24,056 bases of DNA from Chara braunii (lineage: Eukaryota; Streptophyta; Charophyceae; Charales; Characeae): the NCBI GenBank assembly GCA_003427395.1, contig BFEA01000094.1, forward strand, positions 2,840,534-2,864,589, given 5' to 3'. Positions within the stretch are counted from its first letter, which is position 1, and the number at the start of each line of letters is the position of its first letter. The notes under the pieces were generated by a model. That model was not told where the DNA came from and made no database searches. It saw only the letters and a program-made list of their open reading frames with translations. This document shows, in pieces, positions 9,531-17,501 of the stretch. Position numbers and translations under genes: made by a program.

Positions 9531-10039
9531 AACTGGTGTTGCCGTTTTTTTTTTTTTTCACAACAGGGAAACTTTATTAAAAGTTTAAAACCAAGAAAAT
9601 GAGGCCGGGCCCGTGACCCACTAGCGGGGGTTTAGTTTATGTTTCGTGTATTTTCCAACGTGGTCACACTACTAGTAGGGCCGTCGGATTTTCAGATCGG
9701 ATGGCAAGGATCCATGTACACTCGAATCCAGAACCAAACCCCTCGAGAGAAGTGGGACATGGGCCCGGGAATCCCTCAACAAACAACCTGGAAAAGTGAT
9801 GCTCGTCCTTGCGGACATCCGTTAAAATTGGAATGATACAGAGAAAGAAGATTAGTATGGGCCCTGCGCAAGGATGACACGCATAAATCGAGAAATTGTT
9901 CTTCCCCCCCCACAAAAAAGAAGCAAAAAAAATAAAAATAAAAGTGGTACAGGCGTTGGGAAGGGACATCCTAGCAACAGAAATGGTCACATCCAGACCG
10001 CTGTCCTGTTGTCTCCCCGACCCTGGAACTGGTGTTACC
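9531..10039 (-). mobile_element. Minus-strand retroposon nested in the reverse-transcriptase fragment
   Basis: AACTGGTGTTGCC (9531-9543) and AACTGGTGTTACC (10027-10039) flank the insert: a 13-bp TSD with one mismatch. On the minus strand the insert ends in AATAAA (plus-strand TTTATT at about 9576), then a short stretch and poly-A (T run at 9545-9558), as for a polyadenylated transcript. A GGGCCCGGCCTC block precedes the polyadenylation signal, resembling the LINE tails on the plus strand. Removing the insert rejoins the flanking reverse-transcriptase sequence, which independently supports the boundaries. The body (~480 bp including a U6 copy) encodes nothing I recognise. Confidence 0.8.
9805..9896 (+). 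pseudogene. U6 snRNA retropseudogene
   Basis: The 5' stem GTCCTTGCGGACATCC, the TAAAATTGGAATGATACAGAGA segment (with the ACAGAGA box that pairs with 5' splice sites in the functional RNA) and GCGCAAGGATGACACGCATA all match plant U6 in order. There is an extra AGA after the ACAGAGA box, and the 3' end after GAGAAATTG is replaced by a C run and an A-rich tail (9911-9946). AAAAGTG at 9792-9798 and 9940-9946 may be a 7-bp TSD. No TATA/USE-type U6 promoter precedes it, so I call it a retrocopy, not a gene. It lies inside the minus-strand insert of 9544-10026. Confidence 0.85.
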
Positions 10040-10778
10040 TTTGTTGATACACCGTACACAGATGGACTTTTTGAAAGTCCGGCAGATTCTGTTTAAACCA
10101 CGAGTACTTCCAAAAGTCATGCCCAAGAAGGAAAATTTTCGATGTAGGGGGGGCGCGCGAAACGTGCGCTAACAAAGCGGCGGCAGCGGCAGTGGCCGCG
10201 CCCGGTCGTCGGCGGAGGCTGAGTAGGACGCAATGTCGGGGTATGTGGACGCTGATCTCTTCCACGAGGCGCCTACCCTGCCAGACACCATAGCTGTGTG
10301 AGAGCTATGGCGACAGTGCCCTGGCGTAGCCTAGCCCTTGAGTGGGTAGGGAGTGCCTTGCACTCTTACGCCATGGCATCCTGGCAGCTCCGTACCAACT
10401 GTCATAACCAACTGTCATACCTAACAGAATTTCGATACCAGAGGAGCCGTCCTCTCCTCAAGCCTTCTGCTGGAAAAGGGGGGCTCCTTTTTCACCATCC
10501 AAAGGCAGCGCACTGTATTTCATGACACGCCATCCCGACTGCCTTGACCACGAGGAAAAGCATGGAAGGCGGAGCGGCACATCTGGACGCATTGGGAGAG
10601 CGTGCAGCTGCGGTGGCAGCATTCCGGCATGTTCAAGGGCTACAGCAAGTCTCGTCTGACCTATCTATGTCGCAAGGCAGTCTGATGTTCATTCACTTCA
10701 TGTTATGTTTTTACTTAATTTGGTTGTTGCCTTGTCTTCTACGTTCTGCGCAGTTTTCCGTTTTTGCCTTTTACTGTT

Positions 10779-12045
10779 CATTTTAGTCAGGCTGTGTTCT
10801 CGTCTATCGCTTGCAATGGTATTGAGTTCTCATGTATGATTGAGATTCACAGTTTCTCGATATTCTTGGGTATGTTTGCAGTGGTTTAGGATGATACTCA
10901 CAGGGTTGGATGATATGAGAGACCCGGTGAAGAGCAAACTAGAGTTGTATCCATTGGGTGCGTGGTGGGAAACCTGTCTAGGCAACAAAGGCTCTTTGCA
11001 GCTTTTTGGATAGTGAGGTTGAGAGGGTAACCCTAATGTCTATTCCTCCCTCCCAGCTCTTAGTCATTGAGATTGCTCTTTTAGTTTGATATTTTGTAGG
11101 TCTTCGGTAACTGGATTGTTGTAAAGCCCTGAAGCCCTATGGGTGGCGGCGCCATCAGCGGGAGTGGGAGACTCACTAGTGGTGGTGGGAACATTTCCCA
11201 GGCGCGAAGGGTAAAATAATTGCCAGCCATAACTTCATTTTAGCTGGGCTGTGTTCTTGTCTATCGTTCGCTTTGGTATTGAGCTCTCACGTATGATTGA
11301 GATTTACAGCTCCTCGATATTCTTAAGCGCTGGGGTATGTTTGCAGTGGTTTAGGGTGATACTCACAGGGTAGGGATGGTATGAGAGACCCGGTGAAGAG
11401 CAAACTAGAGTTGTATCCATTGGGTGAGTGGTGGGAAACCCGTCTAGGCAACAAAGGCTCTTTACAGCGTTTTGGATAGTGAGGTTGAGAGGGTAACCCT
11501 AATGTCTATTCCTCCCTCCCAGCTCTTAGTCATTGAGTTTGCTCTTTTAGTTTGATATTTTGTTGTTCTTCGGAATTTGGATTGTTGTAAAGCCCTGAAG
11601 CTCTATGGGTGGCGGCGCCATATGCGGGAGTGGGCGACTCACTAGTGGCAGTGGGAACGTTTCCCGGGCGCGAAGGGTAAAATAATTGCCAGCCATAACT
11701 TCATTTTAGCTGGGCTGTATTCTCGTCTATCGTTCGCTTTGGTGTTGAGTTCTCACGTATGATTGAGATCCACAGTTTCTCGTTATTCTTAAGTGCTGGG
11801 GCATGTTTGCAGTAGTTTAGGGTGATACTCACAGGGTAGGGATGATATGAGAGAGCCGGTGAAGAGCAAACTAGAGTTGTATCCATTGGGTGCGTGGTGG
11901 GAAACCCGTCTAGGCAACAAAGGCTCTTTACAGTGTTTTCAATAGTGAGGTTGAGAGGGTAACCCTAATGTCTATTTCTTCCTCCCAGCTCTTAGTCATT
12001 GAGATTCCCCTTTTTTCTAGTTTGATAGATCTTGGAATTGGATTG
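10779..12045 (+). repeat. Tandem array, ~460-bp unit, about 2.8 copies
   Basis: Units begin CATTTTAG(C/T) at 10779, 11236 and 11702, giving periods of 457 and 466 bp. The third copy stops after about 345 bp. Units are roughly 90% alike by eye, with small indels such as AAGCGCTGGG near 11325 absent from copy 1. Each complete unit contains GGCGGCGCCAT and GAGAGGGTAACCCTAATG, but no open frame is conserved between copies, so the repeat is non-coding. I could not match it to snRNA, snoRNA or rRNA. Confidence 0.9.
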
Positions 12046-12361
12046 GTTGTTTTCAATCGTTTATTTTCTGTTGACAATATTAGTATGCCCAGTTTAAAAT
12101 TTAGTAAGTACTTGGTCTGAAATTTAGAATTGAATTGTATCTGAGAATTTAGTTTGCCTTTGGAAATAATTTTAGGGTTAAACTGTAAAATTTTTGTTAA
12201 TTGCTTTGTGCATTTTTTGAGATTTGCAGATTATAGTTTGTAGTTCTTCGCCAATAGTGTTTCGATCCTAGAAACATGCTGGCGTTTTCCTGTGCAGCAA
12301 GGATATTATATTATAGGCTGAACGAGTGGAGAGTTTCTGCTATGATTAGTTCAGCCACCTC

Positions 12362-12554
12362 TTTTTGGTGCTTCAAGGCTATTTTGAGGAGTTTTTCTTC
12401 CTTTTGAGGCTGAGTGGTCTTGGGACGCTGGACCCGGTTTCCAGCAGGTTTTTTCCTTGGCAACACTGGGTAGAATTGTGAGGTCCCCGGCCTCCACCAC
12501 TTTGTTTTGAAATATAAAGCGATAACTTCTCAAGAAAAAAAAAGAAAAAAAAAG
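12362..12554 (+). mobile_element. LINE-type 3' tail of the composite retroposon
   Basis: Ordered blocks TTTTTGGTGCTTCAAG, GGGACGCTGGACCCGG, TTTCCAGCAGG and GTGAGGTCCCCGGCCTC lead to an A-rich tail (about 12534-12553). The same blocks, in the same order and with more material between them, make up the 3' UTR of the LINE ending at 9262. Confidence 0.75.
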
Positions 12555-12569
12555 AAGTCATGCCCAAGC

Positions 12570-13207
12570 CACAATTTTAGGAAATGTACAGGTCACTACA
12601 GAAGCGACAAAATTCATCCGACTAGAAATGTATGTTTTTTTTTAAATGAATGAAGAAGAAGATAAGCAATGGCCATTTTTATTTTCATTATTATTCTTTT
12701 TTAATTGAAAAAGGATCGATCTTTATTAATATGCAAGCCAGGACCCAGGCCCGGTGTCCCTCACAAGAGCCGCTGGCCGCAGCTCTAAGCTGAGCCTCGA
12801 GTGAGGCTCTCCGGCCAAATTGCTCTTCACATGCAATAGTATGGCTTCATCCTTACAAGCGTGTACACTGCTCAAATCCATTATTGCAACATTTCTCCAT
12901 CGTTATTTTGTGAAAATTCATACTCGATGATTTTCCTTCTCTTCGTGTTTTTTTTTTTTTTTTTTTTTTAACCACCAGTACCTGGTGGTTGTTCAGGCCC
13001 AAACCTATATCTGAACAGCCTGAACCTCAGCCTACCGGTATCCCGAAGCTTGCCGAGCCTCGAGCTACCGGTAGGTGCATATAAAAAAACAAAAAAGAGA
13101 GAAAAAAAAACACTATACAACTTTCTTCTATGAAAGAAAAAAGAGAAAAAACAAAAAAAACCATTGTACCCCATTTCTCCCAGCGCACAGCGGGGAAGCG
13201 AGCGAGC

Positions 13208-13210
<3 letters not shown>
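12570..13210. other. AT-rich DNA with a minus-strand retroposon 3' end
   Basis: No gene is seen. On the minus strand, GGGCCTGGGTCCTGG (about 12740-12754) precedes ATTAATAAAG (polyadenylation signal, plus TTTATT at 12722-12727), then A-rich sequence. This is similar to the 3' end of the minus-strand insert at 9544. A separate T run (about 12949-12968) is followed by the palindrome AACCACCAGTACCTGGTGG. CTACCGGTA occurs twice (about 13033 and 13066). The frames rich in Lys or Phe at 13075-13210 come from A runs. Confidence 0.45.

Positions 13211-13290
<80 letters not shown>
13211..13290. repeat. (GA)n microsatellite
   Basis: About 40 uninterrupted GA dinucleotides. It lies about 150 bp from a long (CT)n tract in the opposite sense, so the two can pair into a hairpin. 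Frames reading Arg-Glu through it are artefacts. Confidence 0.97.
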
Positions 13291-13292
<2 letters not shown>

Positions 13293-13440
13293 TCACTGCA
13301 CTCCCTCGAAATGTGCAAAACAAGAGTAATCTTCTGCTACACACCATGGAAAGATACACCGCCATGATTTGTCTATTGTGTATGTCGAGACGCCCGCAGT
13401 CTCGGCGGGCTGCGTGGAGCAACCCACACAGTCCGCTGAG

Positions 13441-13442
<2 letters not shown>

Positions 13443-13524
<82 letters not shown>

Positions 13525-13894
13525 NNNNNNNNNNNNNNNNNNNNNNNNNNNNNNNNNNNNNNNNNNNNNNNNNNNNNNNNNNNNNNNNNNNNNNNNNNNN
13601 NNNNNNNNNNNNNNNNNNNNNNNNNNNNNNNNNNNNNNNNNNNNNNNNNNNNNNNNNNNNNNNNNNNNNNNNNNNNNNNNNNNNNNNNNNNNNNNNNNNN
13701 NNNNNNNNNNNNNNNNNNNNNNNNNNNNNNNNNNNNNNNNNNNNNNNNNNNNNNNNNNNNNNNNNNNNNNNNNNNNNNNNNNNNNNNNNNNNNNNNNNNN
13801 NNNNNNNNNNNNNNNNNNNNNNNNNNNNNNNNNNNNNNNNNNNNNNNNNNNNNNNNNNNNNNNNNNNNNNNNNNNNNNNNNNNNNNNNNNNNNN

Positions 13895-13965
<71 letters not shown>
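13443..13965. repeat. (CT)n microsatellite interrupted by a 370-base assembly gap
   Basis: CT repeats occupy 13443-13524 and 13895-13965, with Ns at 13525-13894 between them. The gap almost certainly covers more of the same repeat, whose true length is unknown. Between the GA tract and this one, 13291-13442 holds a unique segment with the hairpin GCCCGC..GCGGGC near 13391-13411. Confidence 0.95.
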
Positions 13966-13968
<3 letters not shown>

Positions 13969-14225
13969 GTGCATGCACAGAGAGATTCAGGCTTTCTCAA
14001 GTTTGTTTGTTTTGTCTTTTTTGTTTTTTTTGTTTTAATACTGAAGCGACCAGGAGTTGGCTTGCCCGACCCCCGAAAGTTGCGGCGTTTTAACGGCCGC
14101 GACTTATAAAAAACAACGGGGAGGTACTGGTTGTTTAAACCACCACTACCTTTCACGCGAGCGGGAAAAATGGGAATATAACCTGTACATTGTTCGGGGG
14201 GAACTGCGGTCGCTGTTGATATATT
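13966..14225. other. Spacer with palindromic motif, no gene
   Basis: T-rich at first, then a short palindromic GC-rich block (near 14080-14105). GGTACTGGTTGTTTAAAC overlaps GTTTAAACCACCACTACC at about 14123-14150, two copies of the window's recurrent motif head to head. No coding evidence. Confidence 0.45.
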
Positions 14226-14281
14226 TCATCGGTGGCTTATGTTGCGTTTCCGGCCTCCAAAACGGCTAAGAAACGGCTATG

Positions 14282-15311
14282 TGAAAGGGTTTCACCCAGT
14301 TTGTGCAACAATTGCAGATACCAGGGCTCGATCCCCAGACTTTCCCCAACCCAATGTGCAGTACATTTGTGTTGTTTGTTGACCCCGTGCGCCTTGAACC
14401 CACGACCTGTCCCCAAAACCCTTGTATAAATGCCTTGTGCTTTAAGCCCACGTCGTGTGGATTTGATCTGTAGGTCCATTGTTTAGAAGTCTTAGGGTCG
14501 TCTCGACTCGTCTGTAGGTGTCCCGAAAAGGCAAGTTTACAGTTGACCTTTCGAAAGGTCAACTGGCCATACGTCCTGTGAAAGGTCAGTAGGTCGTGGC
14601 TAGGTTAGGTCTCGAAGAGTCAACTTGACGTCTCGAAGTCAGTGGAGGCAGCCCGTCAAATCTCTGAAATGTCAAGAGTCCCAAGTCAACCCCGAAGGGG
14701 CACATGAAAAGGCAGTCCCAGTCCAGTCCGTTTTGCAGCAAGTACCAGAGTAGGACTGCACATCTTGAGGGCCTGGGACATGGCAGGCCCAGACCACCAA
14801 CCGAAACAGTATAAATAAAGAGGCAGCAATCAGTCATGGACTCATTCTGAGACAAACTACGCGGAAGCGCTGCTCGAGTGACTTGTGCGTTGAGTCACAG
14901 GTGGTCAGCAGGAGAGCCTGGGTTGAAGAGGACAGCGGCCATAGCCACTAGGAGGAGGAAGACGACGGTGGCCATAGCCGCCCGTGTGTAGAAGATGAAG
15001 ATAGAAGATAGTGTGCGTGAGAGCAGACATTCAGGGTAGATCCAAACGTTCTGTGCGTACGTGCGTGTGAGTGTGTCTGATGGATACAGTGTTCGGGCGG
15101 GAATTTCAGACTGGCGCTCAGTGCAACAGCCGCAAGATGTGACTAGTTGTCGTGAGCTGAGTTCCCGGCCGAAGGCCATATCCCTCAGCTTTCTATGTGG
15201 GCGCACTGCGCCATCTCAAGCTTGTTGCTGATTCTGCTTTGAGGAAGTTGTTTTGCCATCGGCATCTGCATGTATGCATGTTGGACGAAAATCGAGACGA
15301 GTCTGAATGCA
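14282..15311 (+). mobile_element. Solo LTR-like element, copy 1
   Basis: A ~1,030-bp unit starting TG and ending CA. It is homologous along its length to the inverted copy at 19132-20104. Shared landmarks in order are a start like TGAAA(G/C)G..TTTCACC, CAGGGCTCGATCCC, a TATA box (TATAAAT at 14810-14816) followed by AAGAGGCA, GGAAGCGCTGC, GGCCATAGCCGCC, ATACAGTGT, GTTCCC(A/G)GCC and GATGAGTCTGA-like sequence. The promoter-proximal part has GACCTTTCGAAAGGTC and CGAAG repeats, like U3 enhancers. No gag, pol or primer-binding site follows, so I infer a solo LTR. Flanking CTATG and CATG are an imperfect possible TSD. Confidence 0.65.
14810..14816 (+). promoter_or_regulatory. TATA box of LTR-like copy 1
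   Basis: TATAAAT at this position is conserved in copy 2 (CTATAAATCAAGAGG on the minus strand). Conservation between diverged copies supports a real core promoter. Confidence 0.6.
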
Positions 15312-15620
15312 CATGTTGAGTGTTTCAGAAATTTCATCGGCGGCTTATGTTGCGTTTTTGGTTCCAAAATTTCATAGGCGGCGTATGTTGCGTTTTCTGC
15401 CTCTGAAACGACTATGTTGCACATTTTCGGCCTCCGAAGCGGCTATATTACAATTCGGCCTCCGAAACTTGGTCCTCGGCGGGTTATGTTGCCTTTTGAG
15501 TTTGGAAATTTCATAGGCGGCTTATGTTGCGTTTTCTGCCTCGGAAATGGCTATGTTGAACGTTTCTGGCCTCCGAAATGGCTATATTACAATTCCTGCC
15601 TCTGCAAACTCGTGGGACCG

Positions 15621-15762
15621 CCTGCGGCCGATGTACGGGAAAGTTAGTGGTGGTTTAATGAAAATAATCTGTGAGAGGCCTATTAGTGGAGGCGATAAGA
15701 GCATCCCCCGCGAATAGGACCCCAGTAGAAAATGGCTTATTCCTGTTAGGGGCAGCCCTCAG
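15621..15762. other. Unassigned spacer
   Basis: No gene, RNA or clear repeat seen between the satellite and the next hairpin. Confidence 0.4.
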
Positions 15763-15908
15763 GGCCCACTCGCAAAGAGGATTGGATTTAAAACTTGATT
15801 TTGTTTGTGGAGAAGTGCCGAAAAGGAGATAGATCTGGGTTTTGTGCACATCTCCACAAAGGCGTCCAGATTCAGGCGGTCAATCCAATCCTCTTTGCAA
15901 GTGGGACC
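15763..15908. repeat. Foldback (hairpin) element 2
   Basis: The left arm, GCCCACTCGCAAAGAGGATT and on (from 15763), pairs with the right arm ending CAATCCTCTTTGCAAGTGGG (to about 15905). The inner part, TTTGTGGAGAAGTGC / GCACATCTCCACAAA, flanks a spacer containing GGAGATAGATCTGGG. The right inner arm, GCACATCTCCACAAAGGCG then TCCAGATTCAGG, matches the core of the hairpin at 734-1196, so the two are related elements with unrelated outer arms. Confidence 0.7.
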
Positions 15909-16325
15909 GCGCCCCTGGGGGTACCCCGGGCATGACAAACTCCAGGACTCCATTTTTATTTTCCTGGGTGGGGCTTGTGCCCCCACTGAAGCAGCCCAAG
16001 TCCCTGCTCTTTATTGTTTTTCAGTGCTCTCTGTTCGGGGTGGGGTGGGGAGAAGGGGGGAGGTATGAATGGGTTCCCACCACCGTTGGAAACTAGATTT
16101 CGGGAGGGGGGTTGGGAACCAGGCTCCAGGGGTGTGGAGGCCAGCGGTAATTCCAAACGAGAGAAATGGCGCCAGCTCAGTAGAATGTGCCAAAAAATCT
16201 AGGAAAAATATTTAAAAAAATGAAAGAAAAGAAGCTAGGTATTGATATTGTTTCACCTGTAGAGCATTTTTTTTTTCATTTCCCCCAAAACGTTTGTGCA
16301 GGGGAAAAGCTGCTGCAATTTGAGC
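15909..16325. other. GC- and G-rich spacer with a quadruplex-type G block
   Basis: Bases 16037-16060 contain four runs of at least four Gs, separated by T, T and AGAA, a strong G-quadruplex sequence pattern. Nearby frames are Pro/Gly-rich on both strands and I do not regard them as coding. Confidence 0.5.
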
Positions 16326-16651
16326 TGGTGGGCTAGCTCAGTTGGTTAGGCACGAAAGTGACATTCAGGAGGTTGTGGGTTCAATCCCTAGTGACTGCCT
16401 GGTACATGCTTGGTGCCAACCAACTGAGATGCTAGGCTTGCTCCCCCTGTCCATATTGGTAGGGTCTCTGGCTGGTAGGGTCTCTGGCCATCACCTGTGC
16501 GTGTGTGTGTGTGTGTGTGGGTTCAATCCCCACTGACTGCCTGGGGCACGCTTGGTGCGAACCAACTATAAGATGGTTGGCATGCTCCCCGGTTCGGTAT
16601 TGGCAGGGTCTTTGGCTATCGTGTGTGTGTGTGTTTGTGTGTGTGTTATCT

Positions 16652-16692
<41 letters not shown>

Positions 16693-16700
16693 TCTGTGTG
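16326..16700 (+). mobile_element. tRNA-headed SINE with tandem partial copy and (GT)n expansions
   Basis: The head, GGGCTAGCTCAGTTGGTTAGGCA with B box GGGTTCAATCCCT about 45 bp on, is clearly related to the SINE head at 3148. The body, CTGCCTGG..CA(T/C)GCTTGGTGC..AACCAACT and on, ends in (GT)n at about 16498-16519. A second partial copy then starts inside the B box (GGGTTCAATCCCC at 16520) and repeats the body, ending in longer (GT)n tracts (16621-16689). The second copy lacks the A box. The layout suggests unequal exchange between (GT)n tails or template switching. AGCTGCTGCAATTTG and AGCTACTGGCAAATTG (about 16308 and 16744) may be a diverged TSD. Confidence 0.75.
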
Positions 16701-17334
16701 GTGCGTGGGAGAGTGCTGGCCGTAGACACTGCTGTTACTTGAGCAGCTACTGGCAAATTGCTAGGTCTTTGCGTTAGCTGCCCCCATCTCAACGGCCCCA
16801 CCCTACTCCCTCACCACCGCTGATTTGGGGGGGGGGCCAACATGGATCCTCTTGATTGTGAGAGGTTGCTATGCTTACAGTGGTCCCCTTTACAGGTGTC
16901 ACATGCCTAGAAGGCAAAGATCAGAACCGAGAACCGACCCAAGCACAGATAACGCAGCGGAAGACTAATGTACCATGATCTGACTCAATGACACGGACTG
17001 ACTGCAACACACTCATCATAATCAGGCAGGGGGAGAGGGGTCCTGGCGCCCAATGCATAGACGAAGGGTGCCAGACCAGCAAACATCCACAGATGAAGAG
17101 GAGGGGGAAGAGACGAAGGAGGAGGAGGAATGGAGATGTCGTAAACTCAAATCTAACTCATGATGAAGTCTTCAAATAGTCTCCCCAATGTCTCTGTCCA
17201 ATGTCGGTCTGTGGTCCAATATCACCCAATCTCAACTCTCAACTCTCTCATACCCAGAAGGAGGCGAAGAGCTCTGGAAGGGAAGGAGGAGGAGCAATGG
17301 AGGACAGGAGGAAGAAAGCAGCAGACGAAGAAGG

Positions 17335-17337
<3 letters not shown>
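16701..17337. other. Possible 5' leader of a minus-strand LTR retrotransposon; no gene
   Basis: This lies downstream, on the minus strand, of the LTR at 17502-18193 and its possible primer-binding site, so it may be remaining internal sequence. It is rich in purine/pyrimidine strand bias (GAGGAGG-type runs on plus). No gag or pol similarity was found in any frame. Part of it near 16740-16840 is G/C-rich with an 8-G run. Confidence 0.3.
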
Positions 17338-17403
<66 letters not shown>

Positions 17404-17404
17404 N

Positions 17405-17486
<82 letters not shown>
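17338..17486. repeat. (CT)n microsatellite with an N
   Basis: About 74 CT dinucleotides with a single N at 17404, which probably marks another collapsed or unmerged position. Confidence 0.95.
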
Positions 17487-17489
<3 letters not shown>

Positions 17490-17501
17490 GTAACCAGGTA
17501 C

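Larger units (their letters stand above)
9263..10091 (+). pseudogene. Second LINE reverse-transcriptase fragment, split by an insertion
   Basis: Directly after the poly-A of the preceding LINE, the plus strand encodes a decayed fingers/palm segment: LKLVPGHDG at about 9266, FQGAIP at about 9370, then GIITFV-stop-KKGDMADVRKLDTITLMP and KIFSRILAACPQLVLP up to 9543. Several stops and a frameshift are present. The frame resumes after a nested insert, from about 10037, as PFVDTPYTDGLFESPADSV, which aligns with the family block Q-T-G-F-I-x-G-R-S-I-x-D. The fragment then ends abruptly at about 10091, where TTTAAACCACGAGTAC starts. It is more diverged from the LINE at 5861-6720 than a recent copy would be. 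Confidence 0.75.
10114..12568 (+). mobile_element. Composite non-autonomous retroposon with internal tandem array (SVA-like architecture)
   Basis: AAGTCATGCCCAAG is repeated exactly at 10114-10127 and 12555-12568, a 14-bp TSD like those of the LINE and SINE nearby. The ~2.43-kb insert has four parts. First comes a GC-rich 5' segment (10128-10300) with a short frame starting MSGYVDADLF at about 10232. Next is a region without recognised coding (10300-10778), then 2.8 copies of a ~460-bp tandem repeat (10779-12045), and an AT-rich stretch. The end is a LINE-type 3' tail with poly-A (12362-12554). No endonuclease or reverse transcriptase is present. I infer LINE-driven mobilisation in trans. The alternative is that the 14-bp match is fortuitous and only the tail is a LINE insertion. 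Confidence 0.65.
14226..15620 (+). repeat. Complex satellite (two alternating words), interrupted by a solo LTR
   Basis: Word A is TTTCAT(C/A)GGCGGCTTATGTTG followed by CGTTTT; word B is GCCTCCGAAA(C/T)GGCTAT followed by (G/A)TT. They alternate with variation at 14226-14281 and 15312-15620. The LTR at 14282-15311 sits between. Joining the flanks restores a word-B-like junction (CTATG before, TTGAGTGTTTC after), which supports insertion of the LTR into a pre-existing array. Confidence 0.7.

Noticed and set aside
9805-9896. Functional U6 gene
   Set aside because: The 3' end is lost, it has an insertion after the ACAGAGA box and an A-rich tail, and no upstream promoter elements are present.
10779-12045. 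snoRNA, snRNA or rDNA spacer identity for the ~460-bp repeat
   Set aside because: GATGATATGA and similar words suggested box C/D RNA, but no paired C and D boxes with a terminal stem were found, and no snRNA or rRNA core was recognised.
13027-14156. Long open frames of 200-315 codons reading Leu-Ser or Arg-Glu repeats
   Set aside because: They are translations of (CT)n/(GA)n microsatellites and of the N gap, on both strands and in several frames at once.
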